This document shows, piece by piece, positions 33,386 through 42,027 of a stretch of 46,138 nucleotides of DNA. This DNA comes from Porphyromonadaceae bacterium CG2_30_38_12 (GTDB taxonomy: Bacteria > Bacteroidota > Bacteroidia > Bacteroidales > Paludibacteraceae): contig MNZK01000019.1 in assembly GCA_001873635.1 (NCBI GenBank), positions 35,992 to 82,129 on the forward strand, given 5' to 3'. Within the stretch, counting starts at the first letter, position 1, and each line of letters opens with the position of its first letter. Both the position numbers and the translations under genes were made by a program. The notes below the pieces were generated by a model that saw nothing but the letters and a program-made list of their open reading frames with translations, was not told the DNA's origin and searched no databases.

Positions 33386-34342
33386 ATGAATACAAATTTA
33401 TTAAACAAAAAAAACAGTAAACTTCCCAAGGCTGGCAGCCCAACCATCGCTTCGTGGCTATTGGCATTGCGGCTCAAAACATTGCCCTTAGCTTTATCCA
33501 ACACGATACTCGGTTCGGTACTTGCAGCTCATGCCCAAAGGTTTCGGTGGTCTGTATTCTTGTTGGCAGCAATTACAACCATTCTACTCCAAATAATCTC
33601 AAATCTTGCGAACGATTACGGCGATTTTGTGAATGGCAAAGACACTTCCGAGCGCATAGGACCACAACGGATGGTTCAATCAGGACGCATTACAGCAAAA
33701 ACCATGTTGCGAGCTATAATCGCTTTGGGAATAGCAGTGAGTGCTACCGGTGTATGGCTCATCGTGATCGGCACACACGGACTACATACGCTGCCTATCC
33801 TTATCTTTGTGGGGTTGGGCTTGGCAGCCATTGCAGCAGCCATAAAATATACGGTAGGCAAAAACCCTTATGGATACAGAGGTTTAGGCGATTTGTTTGT
33901 ATTTATTTTTTTTGGATTAGTAGGCGTAATGGGCACTTATTTTCTCCATACCCAAACAGGTAATTGGGAAGTGTTGCTGCCTGCCACTGCTATGGGCTTG
34001 CTAAGTACAGGTGTGCTCAATATGAATAATTTGCGCGACTACGAAGCCGACAAAAACGCAAACAAAATAACCTTGGTTGTAACCTTAGGGCCAAGCAAAG
34101 CCGCCTACTACCATGCTGGTTTGATTAGTGTTGCTATGCTAATGGCTTGTATTTATACTCTTTTGAACTACGCATCGCCCTGGCAATGGCTTTTTTTGTT
34201 ATCATTTCCACTTTTTTTATTGAATTTAAAAAAAGTATTTAGCTATAAAAACTCCATAGAGCTTTATCCCGAATTGGGAAAATTGGCACTAGCTACCTTG
34301 CTGTTTGCATTGAGCTTTGGAGCCGGATTACTATTGGGATAA
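33386..34342 (+). CDS. menA: 1,4-dihydroxy-2-naphthoate prenyltransferase
   Basis: 318 residues from ATG 33386. MenA attaches the polyprenyl chain to DHNA in menaquinone synthesis at the inner membrane. The UbiA-family first aspartate motif is NDYGDFVNGKDTSER, followed by IGPQRMVQSGRI; the second is NNLRDYEADKNANK. Eight or nine membrane helices are predicted, starting with SWLLALRLKTLPLALSNTI. It lies 14 bases before a DUF167 gene. Menaquinone as main quinone fits an anaerobic or facultative Bacteroidetes. Confidence 0.94.
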   Translation: MNTNLLNKKNSKLPKAGSPTIASWLLALRLKTLPLALSNTILGSVLAAHAQRFRWSVFLLAAITTILLQIISNLANDYGDFVNGKDTSERIGPQRMVQSGRITAKTMLRAIIALGIAVSATGVWLIVIGTHGLHTLPILIFVGLGLAAIAAAIKYTVGKNPYGYRGLGDLFVFIFFGLVGVMGTYFLHTQTGNWEVLLPATAMGLLSTGVLNMNNLRDYEADKNANKITLVVTLGPSKAAYYHAGLISVAMLMACIYTLLNYASPWQWLFLLSFPLFLLNLKKVFSYKNSIELYPELGKLALATLLFALSFGAGLLLG

Positions 34343-34356
34343 AACGAGGAAACACA

Positions 34357-34734
34357 ATGGCAAAGAAAAAAAACAAAAAAGCAAAAAATACTGCTGTTGA
34401 AATTACGGCAGTTCAAGAAACACACGCACCAAGTGAGTTGCAATCGTTTTACGCATGGGAAGGTGATGTGTTGATTTTGAACATATTGGGCACTCCTGCT
34501 GCGAAACGCGACGTCATAGGAAAACCATTTGGCAATCAGCTCAAAGTAAGTGTGCGCGAGGCGCCACAAAATGGGAAAGCTACGGACTATATGGTGCGCT
34601 TTTTGGCTACGGAGTTCGGAGTTTCCGTCAAAGATATTGAAGTGGTAAAAGGACGCTTCAATGTAAATAAGCAAGTGCGCATAAAGAGTCCGCAAAAACT
34701 TCCCGTAGTGATTTTACCCGCCGAGCTCACTTAA
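34357..34734 (+). CDS. DUF167 family protein (YggU-like)
   Basis: 125 residues. A lysine-rich N-terminus (MAKKKNKKAKN) precedes the DUF167 domain with ILNILGTPAAKRDVIGK, LKVSVREAPQNGKA and the ending VVKGRFNVNKQVRI. The core pattern K-V-x-V-x-A-P-x-x-G-K-A matches UPF0235. Function of the family is unknown. Confidence 0.85.
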   Translation: MAKKKNKKAKNTAVEITAVQETHAPSELQSFYAWEGDVLILNILGTPAAKRDVIGKPFGNQLKVSVREAPQNGKATDYMVRFLATEFGVSVKDIEVVKGRFNVNKQVRIKSPQKLPVVILPAELT

Positions 34735-34792
34735 AAAACCTTTATTCTAACTTATTAATTGTAAATTGAAGTAGATATTACCAAAGCATGAT

Positions 34793-34800
34793 TATCTTTG
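34793..34800 (+). promoter_or_regulatory. -7 element for the SurA-OstA operon
   Basis: tatctttg (TAnnTTTG), with TTG at 34766-34768 24 bases upstream. It overlaps the longest frame start (34788) of the next gene, which therefore starts further down. Confidence 0.5.
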
Positions 34801-34832
34801 TTAAATATATGAAAAGAGCAGCACACATAATT

Positions 34833-35726
34833 ATGTATATACATCTGTCCAATAGTTATTTGCGTACAAAGCTTAAAGTTATTATTTTTGTAATCGCCCT
34901 ATTATTCCCCATTACGGCTTGTAAAAAACATGCGGTTGACGCTGTTCGTGAGAAAGTGCTGGAGGTAGAAGGGAAATTTTTATATCTCGATCAAGTGCAG
35001 GAAGTTCTTCCACCCAATATAAACGCTGCCGATAGTGCTAAAATCGCCCAAAGTTTCATACGCAAATGGGTTACCGATGTGCTCTTATATGAAAATGCGG
35101 AGCGCAACATTACCAATAAAACAGAGATAGATGCCCTTGTAGCGGATTATCGTAAGACGCTAATCATCCATCAGTATCAACAAAAAATGATTGAGCAGCG
35201 CGTTCCCAAAGAGCCTTCGGAGGAAGGGATAAAAGCATTTTATGACCAATATAAAGCACAATTGAGTTTGAAAGAAAACGTGATTCAAGGCATTTTACTT
35301 ATTTTGCCTGCCAATGCGCCTCAAAAAGCCAATGTTCGAAATTGGGTGCAATCGGGTACTACAAAAGCATTGGAAAGTATTGAAAAATATAGCATGCAAC
35401 ATGCTATAAGTTACGAATATTATGGCGACAAATGGGTATCGTTTTCTGAAATTTTAAAAAAAACACCCTTGCAGCTCGAAAATCAAACAAGTTACTTGAG
35501 TGGGCGACGCTTTGTGGAAGTGAATGACAGTACACGGAGCTACTTTTTGGGCATTCAGGCATCCAAACTTATAGGACAAACCGAACCCTACGAAATGGCA
35601 AAGCCAAAAATAATAGCATTGATAACCAATAAATTAAAAGCAGATTTTATCTCTAAATTTGAAGACGAAATTTACAACGATGCTATCAAAAACGAAACAG
35701 TAACATTTTTCAAACAAGTAAAATAA
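34833..35726 (+). CDS. Parvulin/SurA-like lipoprotein, probable chaperone
   Basis: 297 residues from ATG 34833; ATG 34809 and TTG 34860 are alternatives, while 34788 overlaps a promoter box. A lipobox LFPITACKK ends the signal sequence (Cys30 here). The mature part resembles the N-terminal chaperone module of SurA-type PPIases (VLEVEGKFLYLDQVQEVLP, FIRKWVTDVLLYENAE) and then a parvulin-like region that lacks recognisable PpiC signature residues, so isomerase activity is doubtful. It lies 17 bases before surA, in an envelope biogenesis operon. Role in outer-membrane protein folding is inferred from this neighbourhood. Confidence 0.75.
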   Translation: MYIHLSNSYLRTKLKVIIFVIALLFPITACKKHAVDAVREKVLEVEGKFLYLDQVQEVLPPNINAADSAKIAQSFIRKWVTDVLLYENAERNITNKTEIDALVADYRKTLIIHQYQQKMIEQRVPKEPSEEGIKAFYDQYKAQLSLKENVIQGILLILPANAPQKANVRNWVQSGTTKALESIEKYSMQHAISYEYYGDKWVSFSEILKKTPLQLENQTSYLSGRRFVEVNDSTRSYFLGIQASKLIGQTEPYEMAKPKIIALITNKLKADFISKFEDEIYNDAIKNETVTFFKQVK

Positions 35727-35743
35727 AAAACAAACATAAACAG

Positions 35744-37114
35744 ATGAAAAAACAAATTCTTTTCTGTGCCCTATCTCTCTTATTCATGAACCAAGTAAGT
35801 GTAGCGCAAACAAACCCTTCACAAGCCAATGTGATAGACGAAGTTATTTGGATTGTAGGCGATGAGTCTATTTTACGTTCCGAAGTAGAAGAACAACGCC
35901 TGCGTGCACAATACGAAGGTACGCCCCTTCAAGGTGACCCCTACTGCGTTATACCAGAGCAAATAGCCGTAAATAAACTTTTTCTGCATCAGGCTGCCAT
36001 AGATAGTATTGAGGTAAACGAAAGCAATGTGATGAATCAAGTTGAAAATCGCTTGAGCTACTTTATTTCACAAATTGGCTCTAAAGAAAAAATGGAAGAG
36101 TATTTTGGAAAAAAAACAATTGATTTGCGCGAAGATTTGCGAACCATGTTTCGCGACCAAATGACTATACAACAAATGCAACAGAAGTTGGTGGGCGATA
36201 TCAAATCGACACCTGCCGATGTACGTCGGTTTTTCAACGGTTTGCCTACCGACAGTGTACCGACAGTGCCCGCCCAAACTGAGTTGCAAATTATTAGCTT
36301 TGAGCCTCCCGTTCCTATTGAAGAAACGAACCGCATCAAAGAACGTTTGCGTGACTTTACCGACCGCATTAGCAAAGCGACTACCGACTTTTCGGTATTG
36401 GCGCGCCTGTATTCCGAAGATACGGAAAGCGCAAAACGTGGTGGCGAACTTGGTTTTATGGGACGTGGACAGTTAGTGCCCGAATTTGCAACTACAGCCT
36501 TCAACCTTACCGACCCGAAAAAGGTTTCGCGCATAGTGCAAACCGAATTTGGCTACCACATTATTCAGCTTATCGAAAAACGCGGCGACCGCATAAATTG
36601 TCGCCATATACTATTAAAACCACGCATTTCACTTACCGACAAAGACAAAGCCATCCACTTATTGGACTCTATTGCCAATCAAATACGACAAGGCAAAACA
36701 AGCTTTGAGCAAGCTGTCATCTATTTTTCGCAAGATAAAAACACAGCCATGAATGCGGGTTTAATGCTCAACCCCAAAAGTGGAACGTCGAAATTTGAGT
36801 ATCAGGATTTGCCTCAGGAAGTAGCTAAAACTGTGTACGACATGCAAGTAGGAGAACTATCAAAACCCTTTACAATGATTAGCCCTACAACTAATAAAGA
36901 AGTGGTAGCTGTGGTGAAAGTAAAATCCAAAACGCCAAACCACAAAGCAAATCTTATCGACGACTACCAAATGCTCAAAAGCTATTACGAAGGGAAGAAA
37001 AAAGAAGAATTTATAACCAATTGGATAATAAAAAAACAAAAAGAAACCTATATAAGCATTGATCCAGCTTGGCAAAATTGCAAATTTCAATATTCAGGTT
37101 GGGTAAAAAAATGA
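35744..37114 (+). CDS. surA: Periplasmic peptidylprolyl isomerase SurA
   Basis: 456 residues. The signal peptide ends SVAQ (about residue 22). The N-terminal SurA chaperone region (VIDEVIWIVGDESILRSEVE) is followed by two parvulin domains: PPIase 1 at about 180-280 (FSVLARLYSEDTESAKRGGELGFMGRG, FGYHIIQLIEKRGD) and PPIase 2 at about 285-390 (CRHILLKPRISLTDKDKA). SurA escorts outer-membrane proteins to the BAM complex. It is preceded by a SurA-like lipoprotein gene and overlaps the OstA-like gene start by ATGA. Confidence 0.93.
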   Translation: MKKQILFCALSLLFMNQVSVAQTNPSQANVIDEVIWIVGDESILRSEVEEQRLRAQYEGTPLQGDPYCVIPEQIAVNKLFLHQAAIDSIEVNESNVMNQVENRLSYFISQIGSKEKMEEYFGKKTIDLREDLRTMFRDQMTIQQMQQKLVGDIKSTPADVRRFFNGLPTDSVPTVPAQTELQIISFEPPVPIEETNRIKERLRDFTDRISKATTDFSVLARLYSEDTESAKRGGELGFMGRGQLVPEFATTAFNLTDPKKVSRIVQTEFGYHIIQLIEKRGDRINCRHILLKPRISLTDKDKAIHLLDSIANQIRQGKTSFEQAVIYFSQDKNTAMNAGLMLNPKSGTSKFEYQDLPQEVAKTVYDMQVGELSKPFTMISPTTNKEVVAVVKVKSKTPNHKANLIDDYQMLKSYYEGKKKEEFITNWIIKKQKETYISIDPAWQNCKFQYSGWVKK

Positions 37115-38889
37115 ATTGCAGCATTTTGAAAAGTAGAAGCATAAATAAGCATTGGAGAATCCGAGCATTTGTTGCTATGCTCTGTCTGTGTGTAGCCGTA
37201 CTGAGCGCACAAGTGCAACCACGGCAATTGCGCAACGAAGTGCTTCAAAGCCAGCAAGCCAAGACGCTTGCAAAACCTAAAGTGAATGCCAAAAGCAAAC
37301 GCTCGCCCAAACCAATGCCAACACCTCCACCTTTAGCACCCACAGTAAATCCACTTAATAATGCCAACGCCACACTCGTTTACCTCGAAAACACCGAAAC
37401 ACTTTCGTACGACCAAGGTGTAAATCCCGACATGAAAGTGATGAAAGGTAATGTGCGATTCAGGCACGACAATGCTTTACTTTATTGCGATAGCGCGTAT
37501 TTCTACGAAAATGCAAATTCCATCAATGCTTTCAGCCATGTTCGTATTGTGCAGGGCGACACCCTTTTTGTTTATGGCGATTTTTTGTTTTACGATGGAA
37601 ATATGAAATTGGCTAAGCTACGTGGAAACGTAAAAATGCAAAACAGGAATACAACGCTCACTACCGACAGTTTAAATTTTGACCGAATTACCAATTTGGC
37701 TTACTATTACACAGGAGGCAAAATAGTTGATGCAGAAAACACCCTGACATCGGTATGGGGACAGTACCACACTACATCCAACGATGCACTGTTTAAAAAC
37801 AAGGTATTGCTCGTAAACAAAAACTTTACGATGACCTCGGACACGCTGCAATACAATACCAAAAGCAATATTGCGAACCTTGTAGGCCCAACGCATATCG
37901 TTTACAACAAGGAAACCGACATCTACTCCAACCGCGGATGGTACAATACCAAAACTGAGCAAATGATGCTACTCAACCGCTCACAGGTACTTCATAAAGA
38001 CGGCAGAACGATGGTAGGTGACACTATTTTTTATGATAAAACAAAAAAATACGGCGAAGCATTTATCAACGTAAGCCTAACCGATTCGGCTCAAACATCG
38101 ACTCTTTTCGGCGATTACGTGTTCTACGACGAGACCAAAAAAGCTGGCTTGGCAACCGATTCGGCATTGCTGTTGGATTGGTCGAGCAAAGATTCGCTCT
38201 GGATGCATGCCGACACACTACGCACATTCAAGGATTCCTCATTCTCAGTAGCCAAAGCCACATTCAACGTGCGATTTTTTCGTAACGACGTTCAAGGCAT
38301 CAGCGACTCGCTGAGCTATTCAGCGCGCGACTCCATTATGAACATGTATGGCCAACCGGTGCTCTGGTCGGACAACAATCAGCTTTCAGGTGACACCATC
38401 AAAGCATTTACCAAAAACAAAAAAATAGAACGTATCCTTATCCAACAAGCAGCCATGGCGGTGCAAAAAGAAGATTCACTATACTTTAACCAACTGTCGG
38501 GCAAAGAAATAACAGCTCACTTAGACAGTGGCGAGCTGCGACGCGTCGATGTGAATGGAAATGCCGAAACAATTTATTATCCTAAAGATGATGCAGACTC
38601 TACCATTGTGGGGCTCAATAAAACCGAAAGTAGTTATGTGGTGATGCATCTCAAAAACAAAAAAGTAGAACGTATTGTGATGACAGCAGCTTCGAGTGGC
38701 GTGATGTATCCCTTGGGGCAACTCAAAGGGGGCGATATTTATCTGAAAAATTTCTTTTGGATAGATAAACAGCGCCCCCTTAAAAGCTCCGATGTACTTC
38801 AAATCCCAAGTAAGGAACCACGCATAAAAATAGGAACCAGCAGCCTGATGGGCGTAGATGCTGAAAAACAAACAAAAGGAAGCAAATAA
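37111..38889 (+). CDS. OstA-like protein (LPS transport or outer-membrane assembly)
   Basis: 592 residues from ATG 37111, which overlaps the surA stop as ATGA; the longer frame to 37069 would overlap surA by 46 bases. A signal-anchor like segment (about 17-33, RAFVAMLCLCVAVLSAQ) leads into a proline-rich linker, then repeated OstA/LptA-like strands: MKGNVRFRHDNALLYCDSA, LRGNVKMQNRNTTLTTDSLN, NLVGPTHIVYNKETDIYSNRG and LSGDTIKAFTKNKKIERI. No LptD beta-barrel is attached. It belongs to the Bacteroidetes OstA-like family, presumed to act in lipopolysaccharide bridging. It ends 23 bases from the convergent TonB receptor gene, with no terminator seen. Confidence 0.88.
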   Translation: MNCSILKSRSINKHWRIRAFVAMLCLCVAVLSAQVQPRQLRNEVLQSQQAKTLAKPKVNAKSKRSPKPMPTPPPLAPTVNPLNNANATLVYLENTETLSYDQGVNPDMKVMKGNVRFRHDNALLYCDSAYFYENANSINAFSHVRIVQGDTLFVYGDFLFYDGNMKLAKLRGNVKMQNRNTTLTTDSLNFDRITNLAYYYTGGKIVDAENTLTSVWGQYHTTSNDALFKNKVLLVNKNFTMTSDTLQYNTKSNIANLVGPTHIVYNKETDIYSNRGWYNTKTEQMMLLNRSQVLHKDGRTMVGDTIFYDKTKKYGEAFINVSLTDSAQTSTLFGDYVFYDETKKAGLATDSALLLDWSSKDSLWMHADTLRTFKDSSFSVAKATFNVRFFRNDVQGISDSLSYSARDSIMNMYGQPVLWSDNNQLSGDTIKAFTKNKKIERILIQQAAMAVQKEDSLYFNQLSGKEITAHLDSGELRRVDVNGNAETIYYPKDDADSTIVGLNKTESSYVVMHLKNKKVERIVMTAASSGVMYPLGQLKGGDIYLKNFFWIDKQRPLKSSDVLQIPSKEPRIKIGTSSLMGVDAEKQTKGSK

Positions 38890-38912
38890 TTCCATCTACT
38901 AATAAATCCAAC

Positions 38913-41333
38913 CTACCACGCCACGGGCACCACCAGTTTTAAGCTTATGTTTCTTCCCATATTATAAACGCCCGAAGTGCCGTTTACCCGATTCATGGCA
39001 GCGTATTTTAAACGGCTGAGGTGGTTTTGATAAGCAATGTCCGCCAAATTCGTTACGCTAATATAAAGCGAACAAACAGTTTTCTTATTCACCAGAATAT
39101 CGCCTCCAATGCTTGCACTTAGAAGTGAATAAGCTGGCGTGGCTGTTTCCGTACCATAAGCATTATATACCTTATTTTGAGCAAAGTAATGCTCTATACC
39201 AACCGACACAAAGCCATTTTTAACAAAGGAACCAACTCCAACTATCTCGGCTCTCAGGTCAGATTTTAATTTTGCTCCTGGTGTCAAAGGCAAATAGCGC
39301 GTGGAGTCAGTTTGGTGTAGCAGTTGCGCATCGACGTATGAAAAAATATTTTCAAAGTGCAACCAATTTAACGGATGCGGATGTATATCGATAATTGCTT
39401 CACCGCCCATGAGCCGCGCATTACCAGCATTAAATTTATAGACAGGCACATCATTGGCAATGGAATCGCCGCCAAGCACACTGCTTATTTTTCTTGAAAA
39501 AATATAGTTCGAAATGTTATTTATAAACAAATTAACTCGGGCACTCACATGTTGCGTGCTGTAACCCAACTCATAGTCCAATTGCAAACTGTTTTCGGGT
39601 TTCAAACTGGGGTCGCCCAACTCATAGCGAATTGTACCTTCGTGAACACCGTTTGAGCCAAGTTCGCTGATGTTGGGAGCTCGAAAGCCACGGGATAAAT
39701 TTAGTTTGGTTTGCCAGTTCTCGCTCAGCTGGTAGGTTGCGCCAATACTACCGCTTACACCAGCAAAAACACTTTCAAACAAAGAAAATCGCTCCATCGC
39801 ATTGGGATCTGTGCTTGTTGTTTTTTCTTCATCGCTATTTACGTACAAAGCATCGCCGGTTTCATTGCGCCTGTCGTACCGCAAGCCACCACTCACATTG
39901 ATTTTTCCCCACGTTTTTTTAGCCATTGCAAACACACCGGCATCAAAAAGACGATACTCAGGTACCAAAAACTCAATGCCTTTATTCAAGGAGTTTTGAT
40001 ACATACCATTTGTACCGATGGACAAATCATAGCCATTGTTCGAAGGAAAAACATACTGGAAATTGTAGTTCACTGTATGCAGTTGAAAATACAAACCGTA
40101 ATCGTTAGGCATTTGTACATCAGCATATTCCTGGCGTTGATTCTGTTGATAGCCCATAGTGGCTTTTAAACTGCCTTCGCCAAGCATCACACTATTATCC
40201 CACACGGCTTTGTAATGTTTTACTTGCTGAAATGGAATCAATTGTTTATACGACAAATAATCGGATGATGTGGCTAAGGCTTCACCCACTATGCCATCAC
40301 TGCTTATTTGTTGCTTAATAAATTTTCCGGTGGCGCTGTCGCGGTCGCCCTCCACAATGCCAGGGCTGAGCTGATAGGCACTTAATGTGAGATGCGAATA
40401 GCCCCACCAACTGCTTATGCCCACCAATCCGGAAAGCGCATTTTCCCTAAAGCCCGAATTATAAACATAGCCATCCTGTTTGTTTTGATAGGCATGTGCC
40501 TGTTTGTTGCTATAACGAACGTCCCATACAAAGTTTTTTTTATGACCAGCAAAATTCACAGAATAAGCCATCAATCCATTGTTGGTTTGATAATTTGCCA
40601 GTGCATTCAGTTGTTGGCTACCTTGCGAAAGTACTGGAGCTGACACAAAATTGATAATACCAGCCATGGCATCCGAGCCATACATCAAACTGGCAGGTCC
40701 TTTCAGAATTTCAACACGACTTACGTCATTTTCATCTATCTCAATGCCGTGCTCATCGCCCCATTGCTGACCTTCTTGCCGTATGCCATCGTTCACCACA
40801 ACCACCCTGTTGTATCCAAGTCCACGAATTACCGGCTTTGAAATTCCACTTCCGGTGGTAATTTGAGAAATCCCCGGTTGCGAGCTGATAGCATCAATTA
40901 TATTTGTAGATGCCAATTGAAGTAAATCCTTATGCGTAACAATGCTCATTGGTGATGGCATTTTTTGCAATTGCCCCGCACCCGCTTGTCCGGTTACAAC
41001 CACTTCATCGATTTCTACAACGGATTCGGTGAGCACAAAATCCTTTTTACTAATTGTCTTCAAATCTATATTTTCGGCAATCATTTTGTATCCAATGGCA
41101 GTTATCTGAATCAACATTGACCGCCTTGGCAAATTGTCTAACTCATAGTTTCCGTCATTATCGGTTATGGTGCCTGTTTTCAATTCGTTAAAAAACACCG
41201 TTACGCCAACCAAAGGCTTTCCTTGGCTATCACTAATTTTGCCATGCAAGTAAGTTTGTTGATTCCCTATGTTTGTAGCCCCGCTGGTAACACTTAATAG
41301 CAATACTATCAATAAATTAAATGTCTTTTTCAT
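38913..41333 (-). CDS. TonB-dependent receptor, possibly for metal ions
   Basis: 806 residues. Signal peptide (1-19), a carboxypeptidase-regulatory-like domain (about 25-110: GKISDSQGKPLVGVTVFFNELKTG), a plug domain (about 120-235: DEVVVTGQ as TonB-box-like region, PGISQITTGSGISKPVIRG, VEILKGPASLMYGSDAMAG) and a 22-strand type barrel ending NISLKLVVPVAW. The plug segment QQWGDEHGIEID resembles ZnuD-type metal receptors. The upstream gene encodes a His/Cys-rich exported protein. Import of zinc, copper or a metal chelate is inferred; vitamin or sugar import cannot be excluded. It is not paired with a SusD gene. Confidence 0.92.
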   Translation of the reverse strand: MKKTFNLLIVLLLSVTSGATNIGNQQTYLHGKISDSQGKPLVGVTVFFNELKTGTITDNDGNYELDNLPRRSMLIQITAIGYKMIAENIDLKTISKKDFVLTESVVEIDEVVVTGQAGAGQLQKMPSPMSIVTHKDLLQLASTNIIDAISSQPGISQITTGSGISKPVIRGLGYNRVVVVNDGIRQEGQQWGDEHGIEIDENDVSRVEILKGPASLMYGSDAMAGIINFVSAPVLSQGSQQLNALANYQTNNGLMAYSVNFAGHKKNFVWDVRYSNKQAHAYQNKQDGYVYNSGFRENALSGLVGISSWWGYSHLTLSAYQLSPGIVEGDRDSATGKFIKQQISSDGIVGEALATSSDYLSYKQLIPFQQVKHYKAVWDNSVMLGEGSLKATMGYQQNQRQEYADVQMPNDYGLYFQLHTVNYNFQYVFPSNNGYDLSIGTNGMYQNSLNKGIEFLVPEYRLFDAGVFAMAKKTWGKINVSGGLRYDRRNETGDALYVNSDEEKTTSTDPNAMERFSLFESVFAGVSGSIGATYQLSENWQTKLNLSRGFRAPNISELGSNGVHEGTIRYELGDPSLKPENSLQLDYELGYSTQHVSARVNLFINNISNYIFSRKISSVLGGDSIANDVPVYKFNAGNARLMGGEAIIDIHPHPLNWLHFENIFSYVDAQLLHQTDSTRYLPLTPGAKLKSDLRAEIVGVGSFVKNGFVSVGIEHYFAQNKVYNAYGTETATPAYSLLSASIGGDILVNKKTVCSLYISVTNLADIAYQNHLSRLKYAAMNRVNGTSGVYNMGRNISLKLVVPVAW

Positions 41334-41364
41334 TCTGCTTTTTCTTTTTTAAAATTAAAAATTT

Positions 41365-41424
41365 ATCGGTAGGCTTTAGCAACCGATGGCGTGAATTGTA
41401 GGTGCTTTCTAAAAAAAAAGCACC
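41365..41424 (-). promoter_or_regulatory. Two hairpins in the leader of the TonB receptor gene
   Basis: On the plus strand atcggt (41365-41370) pairs with accgat (41382-41387), and ggtgcttt (41401-41408) pairs with aaagcacc (41417-41424). They lie in the 153-base gap between the small exported protein gene and the receptor. They may be a partial terminator or mRNA stabiliser; no known riboswitch motif was recognised. Confidence 0.4.
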
Positions 41425-41486
41425 AGTAAACAAAGCAAATAATAACTTACTCACAGTTGTTTTGACTATAAAAACTTAAAAAAAGA

Positions 41487-41825
41487 TTACAGTGCAGGCG
41501 GCGCACGAAGTTGAAAAAGATGGGTAGGATTATTAACAAGGCAAGAAACTGTTCTACTTGATTTTATATCGCGAACAATGACAACAGCTTTGGGGAGATT
41601 GGTAGTTTTTTGAATTATTAATGTACAGAAATCAAATTCGCAAATCGGACAATCTTTGAAATGGTCGGTTGTGAAAGCATGCCCTTCTTCGGAAGTACAT
41701 ATACCCTCCGTGTGCGAATGATGTACAAAAAAACTATGAACCGGTTTGACAAGCAATGAACTCACAAACACGGCTAACAAAAGCAGTGCTAATTGTGATT
41801 GAAGTGTTTGTTTTGGTTTTTTCAT
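41487..41825 (-). CDS. Small exported His/Cys-rich protein
   Basis: 112 residues. An N-terminal membrane or signal segment (about 10-30, LALLLLAVFVSSLLVKPVHS) is followed by FFVHHSHTEGIC, then HAFTTDHFKDCPICEFDFC. Histidines and cysteines are clustered within 45 residues (HHSH, CxxC), which looks like a metal site. The second half has no recognised domain. Similar small HxxH/CPIC proteins occur next to TonB receptors in Bacteroidetes, as here. The family name is not known to me. A role in periplasmic metal handling with the downstream receptor is inferred. Confidence 0.7.
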   Translation of the reverse strand: MKKPKQTLQSQLALLLLAVFVSSLLVKPVHSFFVHHSHTEGICTSEEGHAFTTDHFKDCPICEFDFCTLIIQKTTNLPKAVVIVRDIKSSRTVSCLVNNPTHLFQLRAPPAL

Positions 41826-42027
41826 TGTTTATATGTACTAACGCGCTTTTAAACGAATTTACACACAAAATGTTCACCAAGGTAGAAACATATAAGCACA
41901 AATAAGAGTGGGATGTATAGTTAACAGTTTACAAATTAAATTTTTTACGGTAAAAAAAATACCTCTTTTGCGTTCAATACCTTACTGATTTAAAAACAGC
42001 CGAAAGCCTTTCTATTTTCCACAGCTA

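Noticed and set aside
33454-33963. Second plus-strand frame of 169 codons inside menA
   Set aside because: Out of frame with the clear UbiA-type motifs; composition is not protein-like (many Cys, Arg and His).
34788-34832. Longest start of the parvulin-like lipoprotein
   Set aside because: The first codons overlap an exact TAnnTTTG promoter box (34793-34800), so translation is likely to begin at 34809, 34833 or TTG 34860.
37069-37110. Longer OstA-like start overlapping surA by 46 bases
   Set aside because: An ATGA stop-start overlap at 37111 gives a normal signal-bearing N-terminus.
39711-40169. Plus-strand open frame of 152 codons opposite the TonB receptor
   Set aside because: Shadow of the receptor coding sequence; no promoter or domain pattern.
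41334-41486. Possible riboswitch before the TonB receptor gene
   Set aside because: The hairpins are short and no B12-box, TPP or other known riboswitch core was recognised; reported only as leader hairpins.
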